Positions 44,708 to 54,314 of a stretch of DNA of 64,000 nucleotides are shown piece by piece. The notes beneath the pieces were generated by a model. That model made no database searches, was not told where the DNA came from, and was given only the letters and a program-made list of their open reading frames with translations. Source of the DNA: an uncultured Dehalococcoidia bacterium. Its GTDB lineage: Bacteria > Chloroflexota > Dehalococcoidia > Lucifugimonadales > Lucifugimonadaceae. The stretch is from NCBI GenBank assembly GCA_951812795.1, contig OX638325.1, positions 434,001-498,000 of the forward strand. Reading direction: 5' to 3'. The position numbers and the translations under genes were made by a program. Numbering within the stretch: the stretch's first letter is position 1; each line of letters begins with the position of its first letter.

Positions 44708-47700
44708 TTACCTGAAGTTGTGGCTGATATCCCGGACGTCGGCGCGTGGGGTGTATGCCGGAGTTATGGGCCAGGCTTGGTGGACCATGATGTTCATGGT
44801 GTCGTTTTTGCGTGACACGCTGCCCTCGGCGACGATGATGGGCATTCGCAGGACGTCGCGGTAGTTGGCCCAGGTGTCGGGCGGGATGGCTAGGGGTATC
44901 ATACCGTGCTCGTCTTCGAGGGTCATGAATACCATCTTGCCAAGGGGGCGTTGGCGTCGTAACACTTTGCCGGCAACGATTACCCGCTCTTCGTCGGATT
45001 TGTCGTCTAGCTGGGTGCTATTGAGAATTTGGTTCTCGGCGAGAAACTCTCGCATGGTAGACATCACGTGTCCGGCTGTCCATAGGCCCAGTGTCTCGTA
45101 TTCGTAGGTCATGCGATCGCGTTCAAGCGCGAACCTTAGCATAGCCATGTCTTGCATGACTTCGAACTTGAGACGTCCTTGTGAGCCACTAGCTTGGTAT
45201 CGGAGACCGACTTCCCAGAGGGCTTGTCGACGATCGGTGAATCCGGGCAGTTCGTCGCAGGCGCCGGCCTTGACTAAGTTTTCAAGCGAGGCGCGCTGCA
45301 CTCCTGACCGAGATACGAGGTCTGACAGCGAGGTATAGGGTCCGTTCCAGTTGCGGTTTTCGACGACGGCGTTTGCCGAGTCGGAGTTTAAGCCGCGCAC
45401 GAATGTCAGGCCGAGTCGGAAGGCGTTCTCCCCATCTGGCACGCACTTGGCCTCGCTGAGGTTGACGTGTGGGCTTTGCAATGTGACGCCCATGCGTTTG
45501 GCGTCCTGCTTGAGGGTCTCAAGCGGCCAGAAGCCCATCGGTTGGGCGTTGAAGATTGCGGTGTAGAACTCGGTGGGATAACGGCGCCTGAGCCACGCCA
45601 TGTGGTACGCGGTGACGCCGAATGCGAGCGCGTGACCTTCTGGGAACATGTAGTGCGGATTGAACTTGAGGAAGATTTTCTCGGCGATCTTCTCCGACAC
45701 GCCACGTTCGGCGGCGCCGTCACGAAACCGCTCCCAGTAGCGTTTGAGCAGCGCCTCATTGTTCCGCCGTTGGAACGCGCGACGCATCTGATCAGATTCC
45801 GACGCAGTCATGCCTCCGACATCGACGCCGAGCGTGACGACTTGATCTTGGAAGAGGATGATGCCGAGGGATTTCTCCAACGCGCGTTGTTCTAGCGGGT
45901 GATCGTAGTCCCACTCGCTTCCGTTGCGTCTGCGGATGAACTCTGATACGCCATCGTTGGCACCGACACCGGGACGCACCGCGGCCACTTCTAGCGCCAA
46001 ATCGTAGAGGTTGCGCGGCTTCATACGGGTGATGGTCTGCATCTGCGCGGCGGATTCAACTTGGAACACGCCCACTGTGTCGCCTCGTCCGAGGTCATCG
46101 TAGACGTCTTCGTCGTTGAAGTCGATGCGAGTCAAATCGACGTGGGATCCGGTGCGTCTTTCAATGAGTTGCAGGCACTCCTGCATCTGCGACAGCGCGC
46201 CGAGGGCTAGGAAGTCGATCTTTAGGAACCCGGCACTGTCGGCGCCGTGCTTGTCCCACTGGCAGATGTAGCGTCCGTCGATGGCGCTCGGCTGGACCGG
46301 CGTAATGTCGATTAGCGGCGTGGAACTGATGATCATGCCGCCAGGATGTTGCGCCAGTCCCTTGGGGAAACCTTGTAGCTGGGCTCCGAGCTCGATTAGG
46401 TCGCGCCAGCCGGGAAGCTCCATCTTGTCTTGCAGCTCTTCGATGCGTTCCATCTCGGATGCGAGATTGCGGGCGTTGTGCGACTCGGCGCGTTTAGCAA
46501 GTATGTCAAGCTCGAGCGGCGGTAGTCCCAACACCTTGCCGACATCACGCACGACGCCCTTCAGCTTGTAGGTGGGGAGCATCGCAGTCAAGGCCGCGTG
46601 GTCCCATCCGAACTCCTCGAAGACGCGCAGTATGAGGGCTTCTCGAATATCGCGCGGGAAATCCAAGTCGATGTCTGGAGTATTCAGTAGTTCATCTTCG
46701 GAGATGAAGCGTTCGAGGGGGAGATCGTATTCGAGGGGATCGATGTGGGAGAGTCCGATGAGGGTTCCGACAAGCATTGCGACCGATGACCCGCGTCCGC
46801 GTCCTGGCGGTTTCTCCTCTATCGGCACTTCTGCGGATGAGTGTCCGAGTTCTATAGCGACGTCTTGGGCGAGGGAGATGACACGTCGGTATAGCAGGAA
46901 GAATCCGGCTAGTCCGTGACGTTTGATGAGGTCGAACTCGCGTTCGAGCCGTTTTTGCACCTTGTCTGTGATGCGTCCGTAGCGACGTTTAGCGGCCTCG
47001 TTGCAGACGTGTTCCAGATATGTCTGCTCATCCTCAAACTCGTTCGGAACCGACTCCCGGGGGAATTGATAGTTGATCTGCTTGGCGTTAAAGGCCTCGC
47101 AGCGGTCGGCGATGCGGGATGTATTCTCGATCGCTTGGGGCCACTCCCGGAACAGTTGCGCCATACGTTCCGGCGACCTCAGTTCGTAGTGCGAGTTCGC
47201 CTTTCGCTGGCGATGCGATGCCTCAAGCGTCAGGTTGTGTCGTATCGCAGTCAACACATCATGCAGACGGCTCCGTGCGCGTTCGTGGAAGCAGACGCCT
47301 CCGGTGGCAACTAGTCCGACATCGTTGCGCTCGGCAAGTGTGGCGAGTGCGCGGTTGCGCTCCAAGTCGCCGTATACGAAGTGGCGCTGCAGTTCGATGA
47401 AGACGTTTTTCTCGCCGAACCAGTTGATGAAGCGGTTTACCACGGCATCGGCTCGTGTCATCGCGGCGTCGGTGGCGTAATCTGCGATACGGCTGCCCGG
47501 TTCTCCGATCAATGCGATGAGGCCATCGGTTCGGCCGGGCAGATAGCGGGCGTGTAAGACGGGGGCGGTGCGTCCTTCGGCGATGTGTGCGAAGGAGATG
47601 AGGTTGCACATGTTGGCGTAGCCCTGACCGTTCTCCGCCAGCAACGTGACGGGCGACGGTGTCTCGTCGTCAGCATCGCTGAGCATCAGGGTTACGCCGG

Positions 47701-47890
47701 TGATGGGCTTGATGCCAAGCTCATCCGCCGCTTCGGAAAACTCGAGCGCGCCGGTGATGTTGTTGCGATCTACGAGGGCGAACGCTTCGTACCCGAGTTC
47801 ATGAGCACGTCCGAGCATCTCATCGGTGGACGATGCTCCCTCCATGAACGAGTACCAGCTCATGGCGCGTAGTTCGACGTATTTCGACAC
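44708..47890 (-). CDS. dnaE2: Error-prone DNA polymerase III alpha subunit (DnaE2 type)
   Basis: 1060 residues. PHP domain at the N-terminus (ELRAMSWYSFMEGASSTDEM), polymerase core with catalytic acids in NTPDIDLDFPRDIR, QHPGGMIIS, and a C-terminal OB fold (VIVAGKVLRRQRPLGKMVFM). The short N-terminal motif and the operon with imuB identify DnaE2 of the mutasome, which copies past lesions. Start GTG 47890. It lies just after the DUF6504-like gene. Confidence 0.93.
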   Translation of the reverse strand: MSKYVELRAMSWYSFMEGASSTDEMLGRAHELGYEAFALVDRNNITGALEFSEAADELGIKPITGVTLMLSDADDETPSPVTLLAENGQGYANMCNLISFAHIAEGRTAPVLHARYLPGRTDGLIALIGEPGSRIADYATDAAMTRADAVVNRFINWFGEKNVFIELQRHFVYGDLERNRALATLAERNDVGLVATGGVCFHERARSRLHDVLTAIRHNLTLEASHRQRKANSHYELRSPERMAQLFREWPQAIENTSRIADRCEAFNAKQINYQFPRESVPNEFEDEQTYLEHVCNEAAKRRYGRITDKVQKRLEREFDLIKRHGLAGFFLLYRRVISLAQDVAIELGHSSAEVPIEEKPPGRGRGSSVAMLVGTLIGLSHIDPLEYDLPLERFISEDELLNTPDIDLDFPRDIREALILRVFEEFGWDHAALTAMLPTYKLKGVVRDVGKVLGLPPLELDILAKRAESHNARNLASEMERIEELQDKMELPGWRDLIELGAQLQGFPKGLAQHPGGMIISSTPLIDITPVQPSAIDGRYICQWDKHGADSAGFLKIDFLALGALSQMQECLQLIERRTGSHVDLTRIDFNDEDVYDDLGRGDTVGVFQVESAAQMQTITRMKPRNLYDLALEVAAVRPGVGANDGVSEFIRRRNGSEWDYDHPLEQRALEKSLGIILFQDQVVTLGVDVGGMTASESDQMRRAFQRRNNEALLKRYWERFRDGAAERGVSEKIAEKIFLKFNPHYMFPEGHALAFGVTAYHMAWLRRRYPTEFYTAIFNAQPMGFWPLETLKQDAKRMGVTLQSPHVNLSEAKCVPDGENAFRLGLTFVRGLNSDSANAVVENRNWNGPYTSLSDLVSRSGVQRASLENLVKAGACDELPGFTDRRQALWEVGLRYQASGSQGRLKFEVMQDMAMLRFALERDRMTYEYETLGLWTAGHVMSTMREFLAENQILNSTQLDDKSDEERVIVAGKVLRRQRPLGKMVFMTLEDEHGMIPLAIPPDTWANYRDVLRMPIIVAEGSVSRKNDTMNIMVHQAWPITPAYTPRADVRDISHNFR

Positions 47891-47893
47891 GGT

Positions 47894-48196
47894 TCAGTAC
47901 TCTTGCCGGAACCATTCGCCGCTGGATAGGTCTTTGAACACCGTAAGAACGCGCCCGGTATCCATGAGCAGTCGGAAGTAGCGACGTCGGACCGAAGTCG
48001 CGCGCCACCATTCGTCGTCGAGTTCCCATAGATCTATAACGTGCTCCACCCGCGACGATACGGCACGCCCTTTGCGCGTCTCGGTGACACTCGCGGGCTG
48101 TCCGTCTGATGTGCTGACTACTTGCACGGCCATCGGCAGATTCAACGGCTGGTAACTTCCGCCAATGCTTGGCGTCTTTCGGGGATTCGAGACCAT
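47894..48196 (-). CDS. DUF6504-like protein of the mutasome operon
   Basis: About 100 residues. The Trp-rich core IDLWELDDEWWR and the end RLLMDTGRVLTVFKDLSSG are typical of the small protein found between imuB and dnaE2 in some bacteria. Function unknown. The ATG at 48196 overlaps imuB by 55 bases; an alternative start is at 48133. Confidence 0.72.
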   Translation of the reverse strand: MVSNPRKTPSIGGSYQPLNLPMAVQVVSTSDGQPASVTETRKGRAVSSRVEHVIDLWELDDEWWRATSVRRRYFRLLMDTGRVLTVFKDLSSGEWFRQEY

Positions 48197-49383
48197 GGCT
48201 CCACATCCACTACAGTTTTGATGGGCGACGATGTCATATTCGTGCTCATCTTTGTGTTCAGTTTTGTGTTTAGTTGGGCACTCAACTGCCGCAGCGCGGT
48301 GTCGAGGTCACCCTTTTCGTGTTCGTTCCAGAGGCCGGACTGTTCCGCGCGTGCGGGACCCAGACGCGCCAGTTGGACGCTGATGGCTTCTATCGGGCTA
48401 CGTATCGGAGAGGCATCGCTCTGCACTACGGTTTCGACATAAGTCATTACAACGCTGTGCGCGAGCATGGCCGAATCGGTCGGCTCTTTGAATACATGCG
48501 TGTAGTTCCAGTGCTCGGAATCGGACATCTCACACGTGAGATCCATCCGTCCCACAGCCTTGTCGATACGCTGCACCGACGTAAATGCGCGATCCAGCAA
48601 CGTGCGGATACCGAAAGATAAGGCATCCATGCTGGCGACGGGCCAAGGGAACTGAAGGGTATCGATGATCGTTTGCAGCCGTTCGATGGTGTTTAACCTT
48701 GTGGGGTCAATGCCATTTACCAGTTCCCACGCCCGTCGACCGTCGGGCCCGAGTTGCGCCTGTAATGCGGATACTGATTGCGCCGCCAAATCGCCCATGG
48801 TATCGAGCGCGAAGTCGTGCATCAACTCGATGGCCCGGGTATCCAACGGCAAGATATCGACCGGCATAGGAGCCAGAAACTCTCTCACCGCAGTTCTGCT
48901 GCTCGGTAGACTGATCGGTTTGTACGGTTGTGCTCTGATCGCGGCACAGTATGCAGGGAAGCGTCCTGGAGCGACTCCGATCAGTGATTCGAAACCATGT
49001 TTGGTCGTCGTTTCCGATAGCAAAGCTACGGTCTGATCCTGACTACCGTAAAGCTCGGATAAGCCGTCGATAGCCACGAACGCGCAACCACGAGCCGCGT
49101 CCTCGACGCGATCGCTGACATTCAGTAGGTTTTCGACTACATCATGCCATCGCGCGTCGTAAACAGCTTCATCAGCGCGGATAACAGCCGCTTCCGGATG
49201 TTGAGACATTGCCCTGATGAGCGATGTCCCACGTCGGAGATGCGCATCCGGCGAAGCATCGAGAACGACTGGGCGCGCCTCCTCGCCGTGATAGATGATG
49301 ACGAGTTTGGAGCGCAACTCTGGTGCTCTGGCCACCGCGCACTGAAGCGGTAGATGTGGTATCTTGACGCAAGCGATAGACAT
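48142..49383 (-). CDS. imuB: ImuB-like Y-family DNA polymerase protein
   Basis: 413 residues related to DinB/UmuC but without clear catalytic acids at the usual places (CVKIPHLPLQCAVAR at the start, where DinB has D-x-D-x-F). ImuB is an inactive adaptor linking DnaE2 to the clamp and ImuA. The Lys/Asn/Thr-rich C-terminal segment with LNTKLNTK suggests a flexible tail. No imuA is visible. A perfect inverted repeat stands 20 bases upstream of the ATG. Confidence 0.85.
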   Translation of the reverse strand: MSIACVKIPHLPLQCAVARAPELRSKLVIIYHGEEARPVVLDASPDAHLRRGTSLIRAMSQHPEAAVIRADEAVYDARWHDVVENLLNVSDRVEDAARGCAFVAIDGLSELYGSQDQTVALLSETTTKHGFESLIGVAPGRFPAYCAAIRAQPYKPISLPSSRTAVREFLAPMPVDILPLDTRAIELMHDFALDTMGDLAAQSVSALQAQLGPDGRRAWELVNGIDPTRLNTIERLQTIIDTLQFPWPVASMDALSFGIRTLLDRAFTSVQRIDKAVGRMDLTCEMSDSEHWNYTHVFKEPTDSAMLAHSVVMTYVETVVQSDASPIRSPIEAISVQLARLGPARAEQSGLWNEHEKGDLDTALRQLSAQLNTKLNTKMSTNMTSSPIKTVVDVEPWSRIPERRQALAEVTSR

Positions 49384-49402
49384 GATTCGACCTTGCGCAT
49401 AT

Positions 49403-49422
49403 TATAGCATTATTGTGCTATA
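49403..49422. promoter_or_regulatory. Operator-like inverted repeat in front of imuB
   Basis: TATAGCATTATTGTGCTATA, seven-base perfect arms and a six-base centre, 20 bases before the imuB start. As ImuB-DnaE2 operons are usually under LexA, this is a candidate SOS box of a non-standard type; the sequence is neither the CGAAC-type nor the CTGT-type box. Confidence 0.6.
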
Positions 49423-49669
49423 TCAAGACTTGTTCACACCAATGTTTCAGGAATTTTTGAGGGATTGATGCAGATCAAAAACGGAAGCCTAGAGAGCGGC
49501 CAAGTCGCCGGGACGACTAGGACATCGGCAACCTTGCATAACCCGTCTGGCACTTGTTGATCGAAACGCTGAGATTAGCAATGCACCATCATCTAGAATC
49601 ATCAATCAGCATCGAAAACCGAATTAGAACGCCGTGTGTTGCGGCGGTGATTGACGGAGACCATGAAGA

Positions 49670-49945
49670 ATGGCAGTTTCAGTTAAGATCCCAACGCCGT
49701 TGCGACGGCTGACCAACCAAGAGTCGACGGTTAGCGCCGCGGGCGATGACGTGGCGGCGATGATCGAGTCGCTCGAAGGTTCGTTTCCCGGTATCAAGGC
49801 CCGCCTTTGCGACGACGATGGAGAACTACGTCACTTCGTCAACATCTACATCAACGGTGAAGATATCCGATACATCGATGGAACCTCCACCGAGCTAAGC
49901 GACGGAGATGAGGTTAGCATCGTCCCGGCGGTTGCCGGCGGTTAG
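49670..49945 (+). CDS. MoaD/ThiS-family sulfur carrier protein
   Basis: 91 residues, ubiquitin-like beta-grasp fold, ending in Gly-Gly (VPAVAGG), the site that is adenylated and thiocarboxylated. HFVNIYINGEDIRY and GDEVSIVPA are conserved. Whether it serves molybdopterin, cysteine or another pathway is not clear; a molybdenum enzyme (the formate dehydrogenase) is encoded in the window but not nearby. It overlaps the end of aroB on the other strand by four bases. Confidence 0.85.
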   Translation: MAVSVKIPTPLRRLTNQESTVSAAGDDVAAMIESLEGSFPGIKARLCDDDGELRHFVNIYINGEDIRYIDGTSTELSDGDEVSIVPAVAGG

Positions 49946-51063
49946 TCGCCGACGAGGACGTCGTGAAGCGCGGCGCGCACTACCCTATCCGGGACTTCTC
50001 GGCTCGTTGTAGAGCGTCCTGGACCGCGTAGCAACACCCAACGGATCTTTCCGCCGCGCGATTTCTTGTCGGAAGCGGTGGCTTCGATCAAGGTTTCGGC
50101 AACCACACCCCGCAAATGCACCGGTAGTTCGAAGCGTTCCAACAAAGCGCGTTGGCGATCGACCAATTCCTCAGATATCAGGCCCGCTCGCCGCGAGATA
50201 CCTGCGGCTACCATCATCCCGATGCTGACGGCTTCTCCATGCAAGTAGGTGCCGTATTCGGTAACTGCTTCGATTGCGTGTCCAATCGTGTGACCATAGT
50301 TGAGCAACACCCGATCGTTGCCAGTCTCGAATTCGTCTGCCGAGACGATCTTAGCTTTGATCTCGACGGAACGTCGGATGACCGGTTCAACCAGTTCGCC
50401 CGATAGCGCCGCTAGATCCTCGGCATGGGATTCAAATGTGTCCAACAGATCGTCGTCTAGGATGAGCGCTTGCTTTATGGCCTCGGCCCAACCAGCTGCA
50501 AGTTCGCGGCGTGGAAGCGTGTCGAGGAAGTCGATGTCGTGCACCACCAAACGCGGTTGTTTGAATGCGCCGACAAGATTCTTGCCGATCGGGAGATTGA
50601 CCGCGGTCTTCCCGCCGATCGAGGCGTCGACCATCGCGGCCAGCGATGTCGGAACTTGGACAACGGGAACGCCGCGAAGCCAGGTAGCGGCAACGAAGCC
50701 GACGAGGTCGGTTGTTACGCCACCACCCATGCCGACCAAGCAGTCGGTGCGTTCGGCGCGTTGTTCGGCCAACCATTCGTAAACTTTGGTCGCGGTCTCG
50801 ATGTTCTTGGCCGATTCACCGAGTTCAAGGATCAGTGCGTGGGTCTCGTAGCCGGCGCGTTCCAGAGCTTCGTGTGCGCGGCGAACCAACAGCGGAAACA
50901 TTGAGTAGTCGGCGATTAGGAATGCACGTCCGCCAATGCCCGCCTCACGCATCTCAGGGCCGATACTCTCGATCGCGCCGCGTGACACGATAACGCGGTA
51001 GTCGCCTTGCGAGGTGCGTACCGTCGCGGCCGGCTCGTTGACCGACGGTCGATAGTTAAGCAT
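49942..51063 (-). CDS. aroB: 3-Dehydroquinate synthase
   Basis: 373 residues. NAD-binding GMGGGVTTDLVGFVAATWLRG, PTSLAAMVDASIGGKTAVN, and the metal ligands in LLNYGHTIGHAIEA and LHGEAVSIGM. Converts DAHP to 3-dehydroquinate. Start ATG 51063 lies inside the end of aroK (overlap of eight bases); a longer start at 51120 is not supported. Confidence 0.95.
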   Translation of the reverse strand: MLNYRPSVNEPAATVRTSQGDYRVIVSRGAIESIGPEMREAGIGGRAFLIADYSMFPLLVRRAHEALERAGYETHALILELGESAKNIETATKVYEWLAEQRAERTDCLVGMGGGVTTDLVGFVAATWLRGVPVVQVPTSLAAMVDASIGGKTAVNLPIGKNLVGAFKQPRLVVHDIDFLDTLPRRELAAGWAEAIKQALILDDDLLDTFESHAEDLAALSGELVEPVIRRSVEIKAKIVSADEFETGNDRVLLNYGHTIGHAIEAVTEYGTYLHGEAVSIGMMVAAGISRRAGLISEELVDRQRALLERFELPVHLRGVVAETLIEATASDKKSRGGKIRWVLLRGPGRSTTSREVPDRVVRAALHDVLVGD

Positions 51064-51631
51064 TTTCCGCCTCGCGGTTATTTCGGAGTTCAGCGGCCAA
51101 GTCGAGCCAAGCGCGTTCAATCGCGGTTGCCACCTGCGCGTGAGTCAATCCCTCTGTGTCGATGGAGATATCTGCGCATGCGTATGCCTCGCTCCTCTCC
51201 TCCAATAAGCCGGCGACACGTTGTTCCGGCACATTGTCTCCGAGCAATGGTCTCAAGGTTCGGTTTCGATTCTGCCTCGTCGTCAACCGACGATGGATAG
51301 TTTCGGGCGAAGCGGTCAGCAAAATGATGATGCCGCTTGCGCGCATGATCTCTCGGTTGACGGTGCTTACTGGTACACCGCCACCAGTTGAAACGACTCG
51401 ACTCGATTTTTCCGCAAGCTCCCGCAGAATGTCGGTTTCGATCCGCCTGAACTCGGCTTCGCCGTCTTGTTCGAATAATTCGGGAATGGATTTCTTGGTT
51501 CTGTACTCGATCAAATCGTCCATATCGACGAAAGGGAGTCGCAACAGTTCAGCCGCCTTGATCCCACTCAGAGACTTGCCAGTGCCGGAGAAACCGATCA
51601 GGAAGATATTGCCGGACGGATCCACTCTCAA
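51056..51631 (-). CDS. aroK: Shikimate kinase
   Basis: 191 residues. P-loop GFSGTGKSLSGIKAAE, shikimate-binding VDMDDLIEYRTKKSIPELF and STGGGVPV, lid with LTTRQNRNRTLRPLL. Phosphorylates shikimate. Overlaps aroC by four bases upstream and aroB by eight downstream, so the aro genes are tightly coupled. Confidence 0.95.
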   Translation of the reverse strand: MRVDPSGNIFLIGFSGTGKSLSGIKAAELLRLPFVDMDDLIEYRTKKSIPELFEQDGEAEFRRIETDILRELAEKSSRVVSTGGGVPVSTVNREIMRASGIIILLTASPETIHRRLTTRQNRNRTLRPLLGDNVPEQRVAGLLEERSEAYACADISIDTEGLTHAQVATAIERAWLDLAAELRNNREAENA

Positions 51632-52818
51632 ACGTTCGTCCCAACGCCGAACTCTTGATGAGAATCGATGTAAGCATCGTAGTTACGACGAGTTTCGGCG
51701 ATAGAATCGCCGCCGAACTTCTCAAGAAAGGCGTCGGCGAGGACGAGTGCCATCATGGCCTCGCCGATGGGGCATGCCCGTGCGATCTGGCAAATGTCGG
51801 AGCGGTTGTATGCGGCTTCGATTACCTCGCCAGTGTTGATGTCGATGCTGGGCAACGGACGGGTCATCGTGGCGATCGGTTTGACCGCGACGTGCACGAC
51901 AACGGGGTTGCCGTTGGACATCCCGCCTTCGATTCCGCCGGCATGGTTGGTCAATTGGCGGAATCGACGCCGATCATCGGGATCGGGCACGATGACATCT
52001 TGGACATCTCTGCCCCATCGTGCGGTGTTGTCGAAACCGAATCCGATCTCCACTCCCTTGACTGCATTGATGCTGGCCATCGCTTGGGCGAGCCGGCCAT
52101 CGAGTTTGCGGTCCCACATGACATGGCTACCAAGGCCGACGGGAACACCGAAGGCGATGATTTCCATCACTCCGCCGATAGTCGTGCGTTCCTTCTTGGC
52201 GGTGTCGATGGCTGCGCGGTAACGCGCATCGGCATCAGGGTCCCAGGCCCTGACTTCCGAAGCTTCGACTGATCCCCAATCGATTTCGGACGCATCAATA
52301 ATCGGTGCCTTTTCCGCTCCGCAACTGATCACATGCGAACGGATATCGATATCGAATTGTTCGAGAATTCTTCGTGCAACGGTTGACGCCGCGACGCGGG
52401 CCGCGGTCTCCCGGGCTGAGGCGCGTTCGAGCACGTTGCGAACGTCGTGATGGAGGTATTTGAGCGCGCCGGGGAAATCAGCGTGGCCGGGGACGATCCG
52501 CGTGTGGGTCTTTTTGTCGACCTCGTCGCCGACTGCGGCGACCGACATCGCGTCGGTCCAGTTGGCGAAGTCTTTGTTCTCGATCCACATCGCGATCGGA
52601 GAACCAAGCGCTTTGCCGTGCCGCACTCCACCTCGGATTTCGGCCCGATCCTTCTCGATTTTCATGCGGCCGCCCGAACCGTAGCCTTTTTGGCGGCGGG
52701 CCATCTGCTCCTCGACGTAGTCTTCGTCTATCGGGAGTCCAGCGGGTACGCCCTCCACTATCACGGTCAATCCAGGACCATGGGATTCACCCGCGGTGAG
52801 ATATCTGAAATGGGTCAT
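51628..52818 (-). CDS. aroC: Chorismate synthase
   Basis: 396 residues. GESHGPGLTVIVEGVPAGL, GYGSGGRMKIEKD, GKALGSPIAMWIEN, PGHADFPGALKY, and AGGIEGGMSNG with the end RNYDAYI. It makes chorismate from EPSP with reduced FMN. Stop and start codons share a base with aroE (TGATG) and overlap with aroK by four. Confidence 0.96.
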   Translation of the reverse strand: MTHFRYLTAGESHGPGLTVIVEGVPAGLPIDEDYVEEQMARRQKGYGSGGRMKIEKDRAEIRGGVRHGKALGSPIAMWIENKDFANWTDAMSVAAVGDEVDKKTHTRIVPGHADFPGALKYLHHDVRNVLERASARETAARVAASTVARRILEQFDIDIRSHVISCGAEKAPIIDASEIDWGSVEASEVRAWDPDADARYRAAIDTAKKERTTIGGVMEIIAFGVPVGLGSHVMWDRKLDGRLAQAMASINAVKGVEIGFGFDNTARWGRDVQDVIVPDPDDRRRFRQLTNHAGGIEGGMSNGNPVVVHVAVKPIATMTRPLPSIDINTGEVIEAAYNRSDICQIARACPIGEAMMALVLADAFLEKFGGDSIAETRRNYDAYIDSHQEFGVGTNV

Positions 52819-53666
52819 CAGGAAGTGGCTCGTCTCACTGCTTCGAACATTTCGTCAACCGGAGCCGGTTTGCCTGTCGCCAATTCGAAACCGACGGCGC
52901 CTTGTAGTAGGAGCATAGTGAAGCCGCGGAGGGACTTGGCTCCGGCTTTTTCGACCTCGTTGAGGAATGGTGTCATCGGGGGCGCGTAGACTGCGTCGTA
53001 GGCGACTGCGTTTGGTGAGATGGCATCGGCGGTGACGGGAGTGGCATCGGGCGCGGGTCCGCCATCCATCCCCATGGAAGAGGTGTTGACGAGGAGGTCG
53101 GCGGCGAGGGAGATGTCGTTCAGGTTGGAGACGTCGAGGCCACAGGTGTCGATGACTAGTGTGTCGTCAGAGAAATCGGCAGCGAGCTCTTCGGCTCGTT
53201 CGACGGTGCGATTGGCGATGGTCATGGACGCTACGCCGGCGGTTTTGAGGGCGTGAACGATTGCTCGGGCTGCGCCGCCAGCGCCAAAAACGAGGGCCGA
53301 TTTTCCGGCGGGATCGAACTCGCCGAGTTCGGTCAGGGCGCGCAGAAATCCTGGCGAATCGGTATTGTGGCCGGTAAGATGTCCGTTGTCGTTGATGATC
53401 CAATTGACCGCGCCGACGGCTACCGCGGTGTCAGCGAGATCGTCGATCAGCGGTATGACGGCTTGTTTGTGCGGCAAGGTGACGCAGCTGGCGAGAAACC
53501 CTTCGGCCCGGAACGATTCGACTTTTGCAACGAGATCATCCGGATGCGTCGGCCACGCTTCGAAAAGTTCGTCGATTCCGTAGTGATTGAGCGCGGCGTT
53601 CTGGAAGACGGGCGACAGGGTATGCCCTAACGGGTATCCAATGATGCCGAAGTTGCTGGTGGTCAT
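52818..53666 (-). CDS. aroE: Shikimate dehydrogenase
   Basis: 282 residues. Substrate site IIGYPLGHTLSPVFQN and VTLPHKQAV (catalytic Lys), NTDSPGFLRAL (Asp), NADP site VFGAGGAARAIVHAL, and VNTSSMGMDG. Reduces 3-dehydroshikimate. The start ATG overlaps the stop of a small frame upstream (ATGA). Confidence 0.95.
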   Translation of the reverse strand: MTTSNFGIIGYPLGHTLSPVFQNAALNHYGIDELFEAWPTHPDDLVAKVESFRAEGFLASCVTLPHKQAVIPLIDDLADTAVAVGAVNWIINDNGHLTGHNTDSPGFLRALTELGEFDPAGKSALVFGAGGAARAIVHALKTAGVASMTIANRTVERAEELAADFSDDTLVIDTCGLDVSNLNDISLAADLLVNTSSMGMDGGPAPDATPVTADAISPNAVAYDAVYAPPMTPFLNEVEKAGAKSLRGFTMLLLQGAVGFELATGKPAPVDEMFEAVRRATS

Positions 53667-53797
53667 GACTTTGATGGGCGACTTTGGAGGTCTTCTGGAA
53701 TGGTGATTATTTGTTCCCGTTTTGGGTCTAGGTAAATGCTATATCGGGGTAAGCTAGGTTGTCCGTTGCAAATGACCATGCGACCTTGGTCGCGCAT
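53663..53797 (-). CDS. Putative small protein between ruvX and aroE
   Basis: 44 residues if started at ATG 53797: QGRMVICNGQPSLPRYSIYL, then charged residues and IITIPEDLQ. Its stop overlaps the aroE start as ATGA, which is the usual sign of coupled genes, and codon use is coding-like. The protein-like sequence extends about ten residues farther upstream (TSEVGIDLSIGAP) with no visible start codon, so the true start is unsure. No family recognised. Confidence 0.4.
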   Translation of the reverse strand: MRDQGRMVICNGQPSLPRYSIYLDPKREQIITIPEDLQSRPSKS

Positions 53798-53874
53798 TGG
53801 CGCACCAATCGAGAGATCGATGCCAACCTCGCTGGTTTTCGCTGACCTAGAACGGCGATAAAGATTGCGGCAAT

Positions 53875-54312
53875 CTACACGCCGTCAAGATAAGACTGCA
53901 GGATTATCGCCGCAGCGGCGGAATCGACTCTTCCCTTGGGACGATTACGTCGTCGCGTGGGGGAATCTATCTCGTTCAAAGCTCGTTCCGCTTCGACGGT
54001 ACTTAATCGTTCGTCGCGCGTCACGACGGGGACTGCAACTGCAGCGCGTAGCTGGGCTACAAACGAGATCACTTCCCGTCCCATCTGAGACATGCTGCCG
54101 TCCATGTTGAGGGGCACGCCGACGACGATCTCCGTGATACCACGCTCATCAACCAACTCTCGGATACGGTAAAGTGCGTCTTCCGTCGCCGCGACCGCAA
54201 TCGGAGAAGCGATCACCCGGGATGGGTCTGACACAGCCAATCCGACGCGCGCCAGACCGTAGTCAACGCCTAGGCACCTGCCCGTACGACGTTTGCGATC
54301 AATACTCGTCAT
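53875..54312 (-). CDS. ruvX: Holliday-junction-resolvase-like protein (YqgF)
   Basis: 145 residues, RNase H fold: GVDYGLARVGLAVSD with the first Asp, VVGVPLNMDGSMSQMG, VTRDERLSTVEAERAL and the end VDSAAAAIILQSYLD. Involved in pre-16S rRNA 5' processing in bacteria. ATG 54312 follows GGGAGG; it starts three bases after the alaS stop. Confidence 0.92.
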   Translation of the reverse strand: MTSIDRKRRTGRCLGVDYGLARVGLAVSDPSRVIASPIAVAATEDALYRIRELVDERGITEIVVGVPLNMDGSMSQMGREVISFVAQLRAAVAVPVVTRDERLSTVEAERALNEIDSPTRRRNRPKGRVDSAAAAIILQSYLDGV

Positions 54313-54314
54313 AT

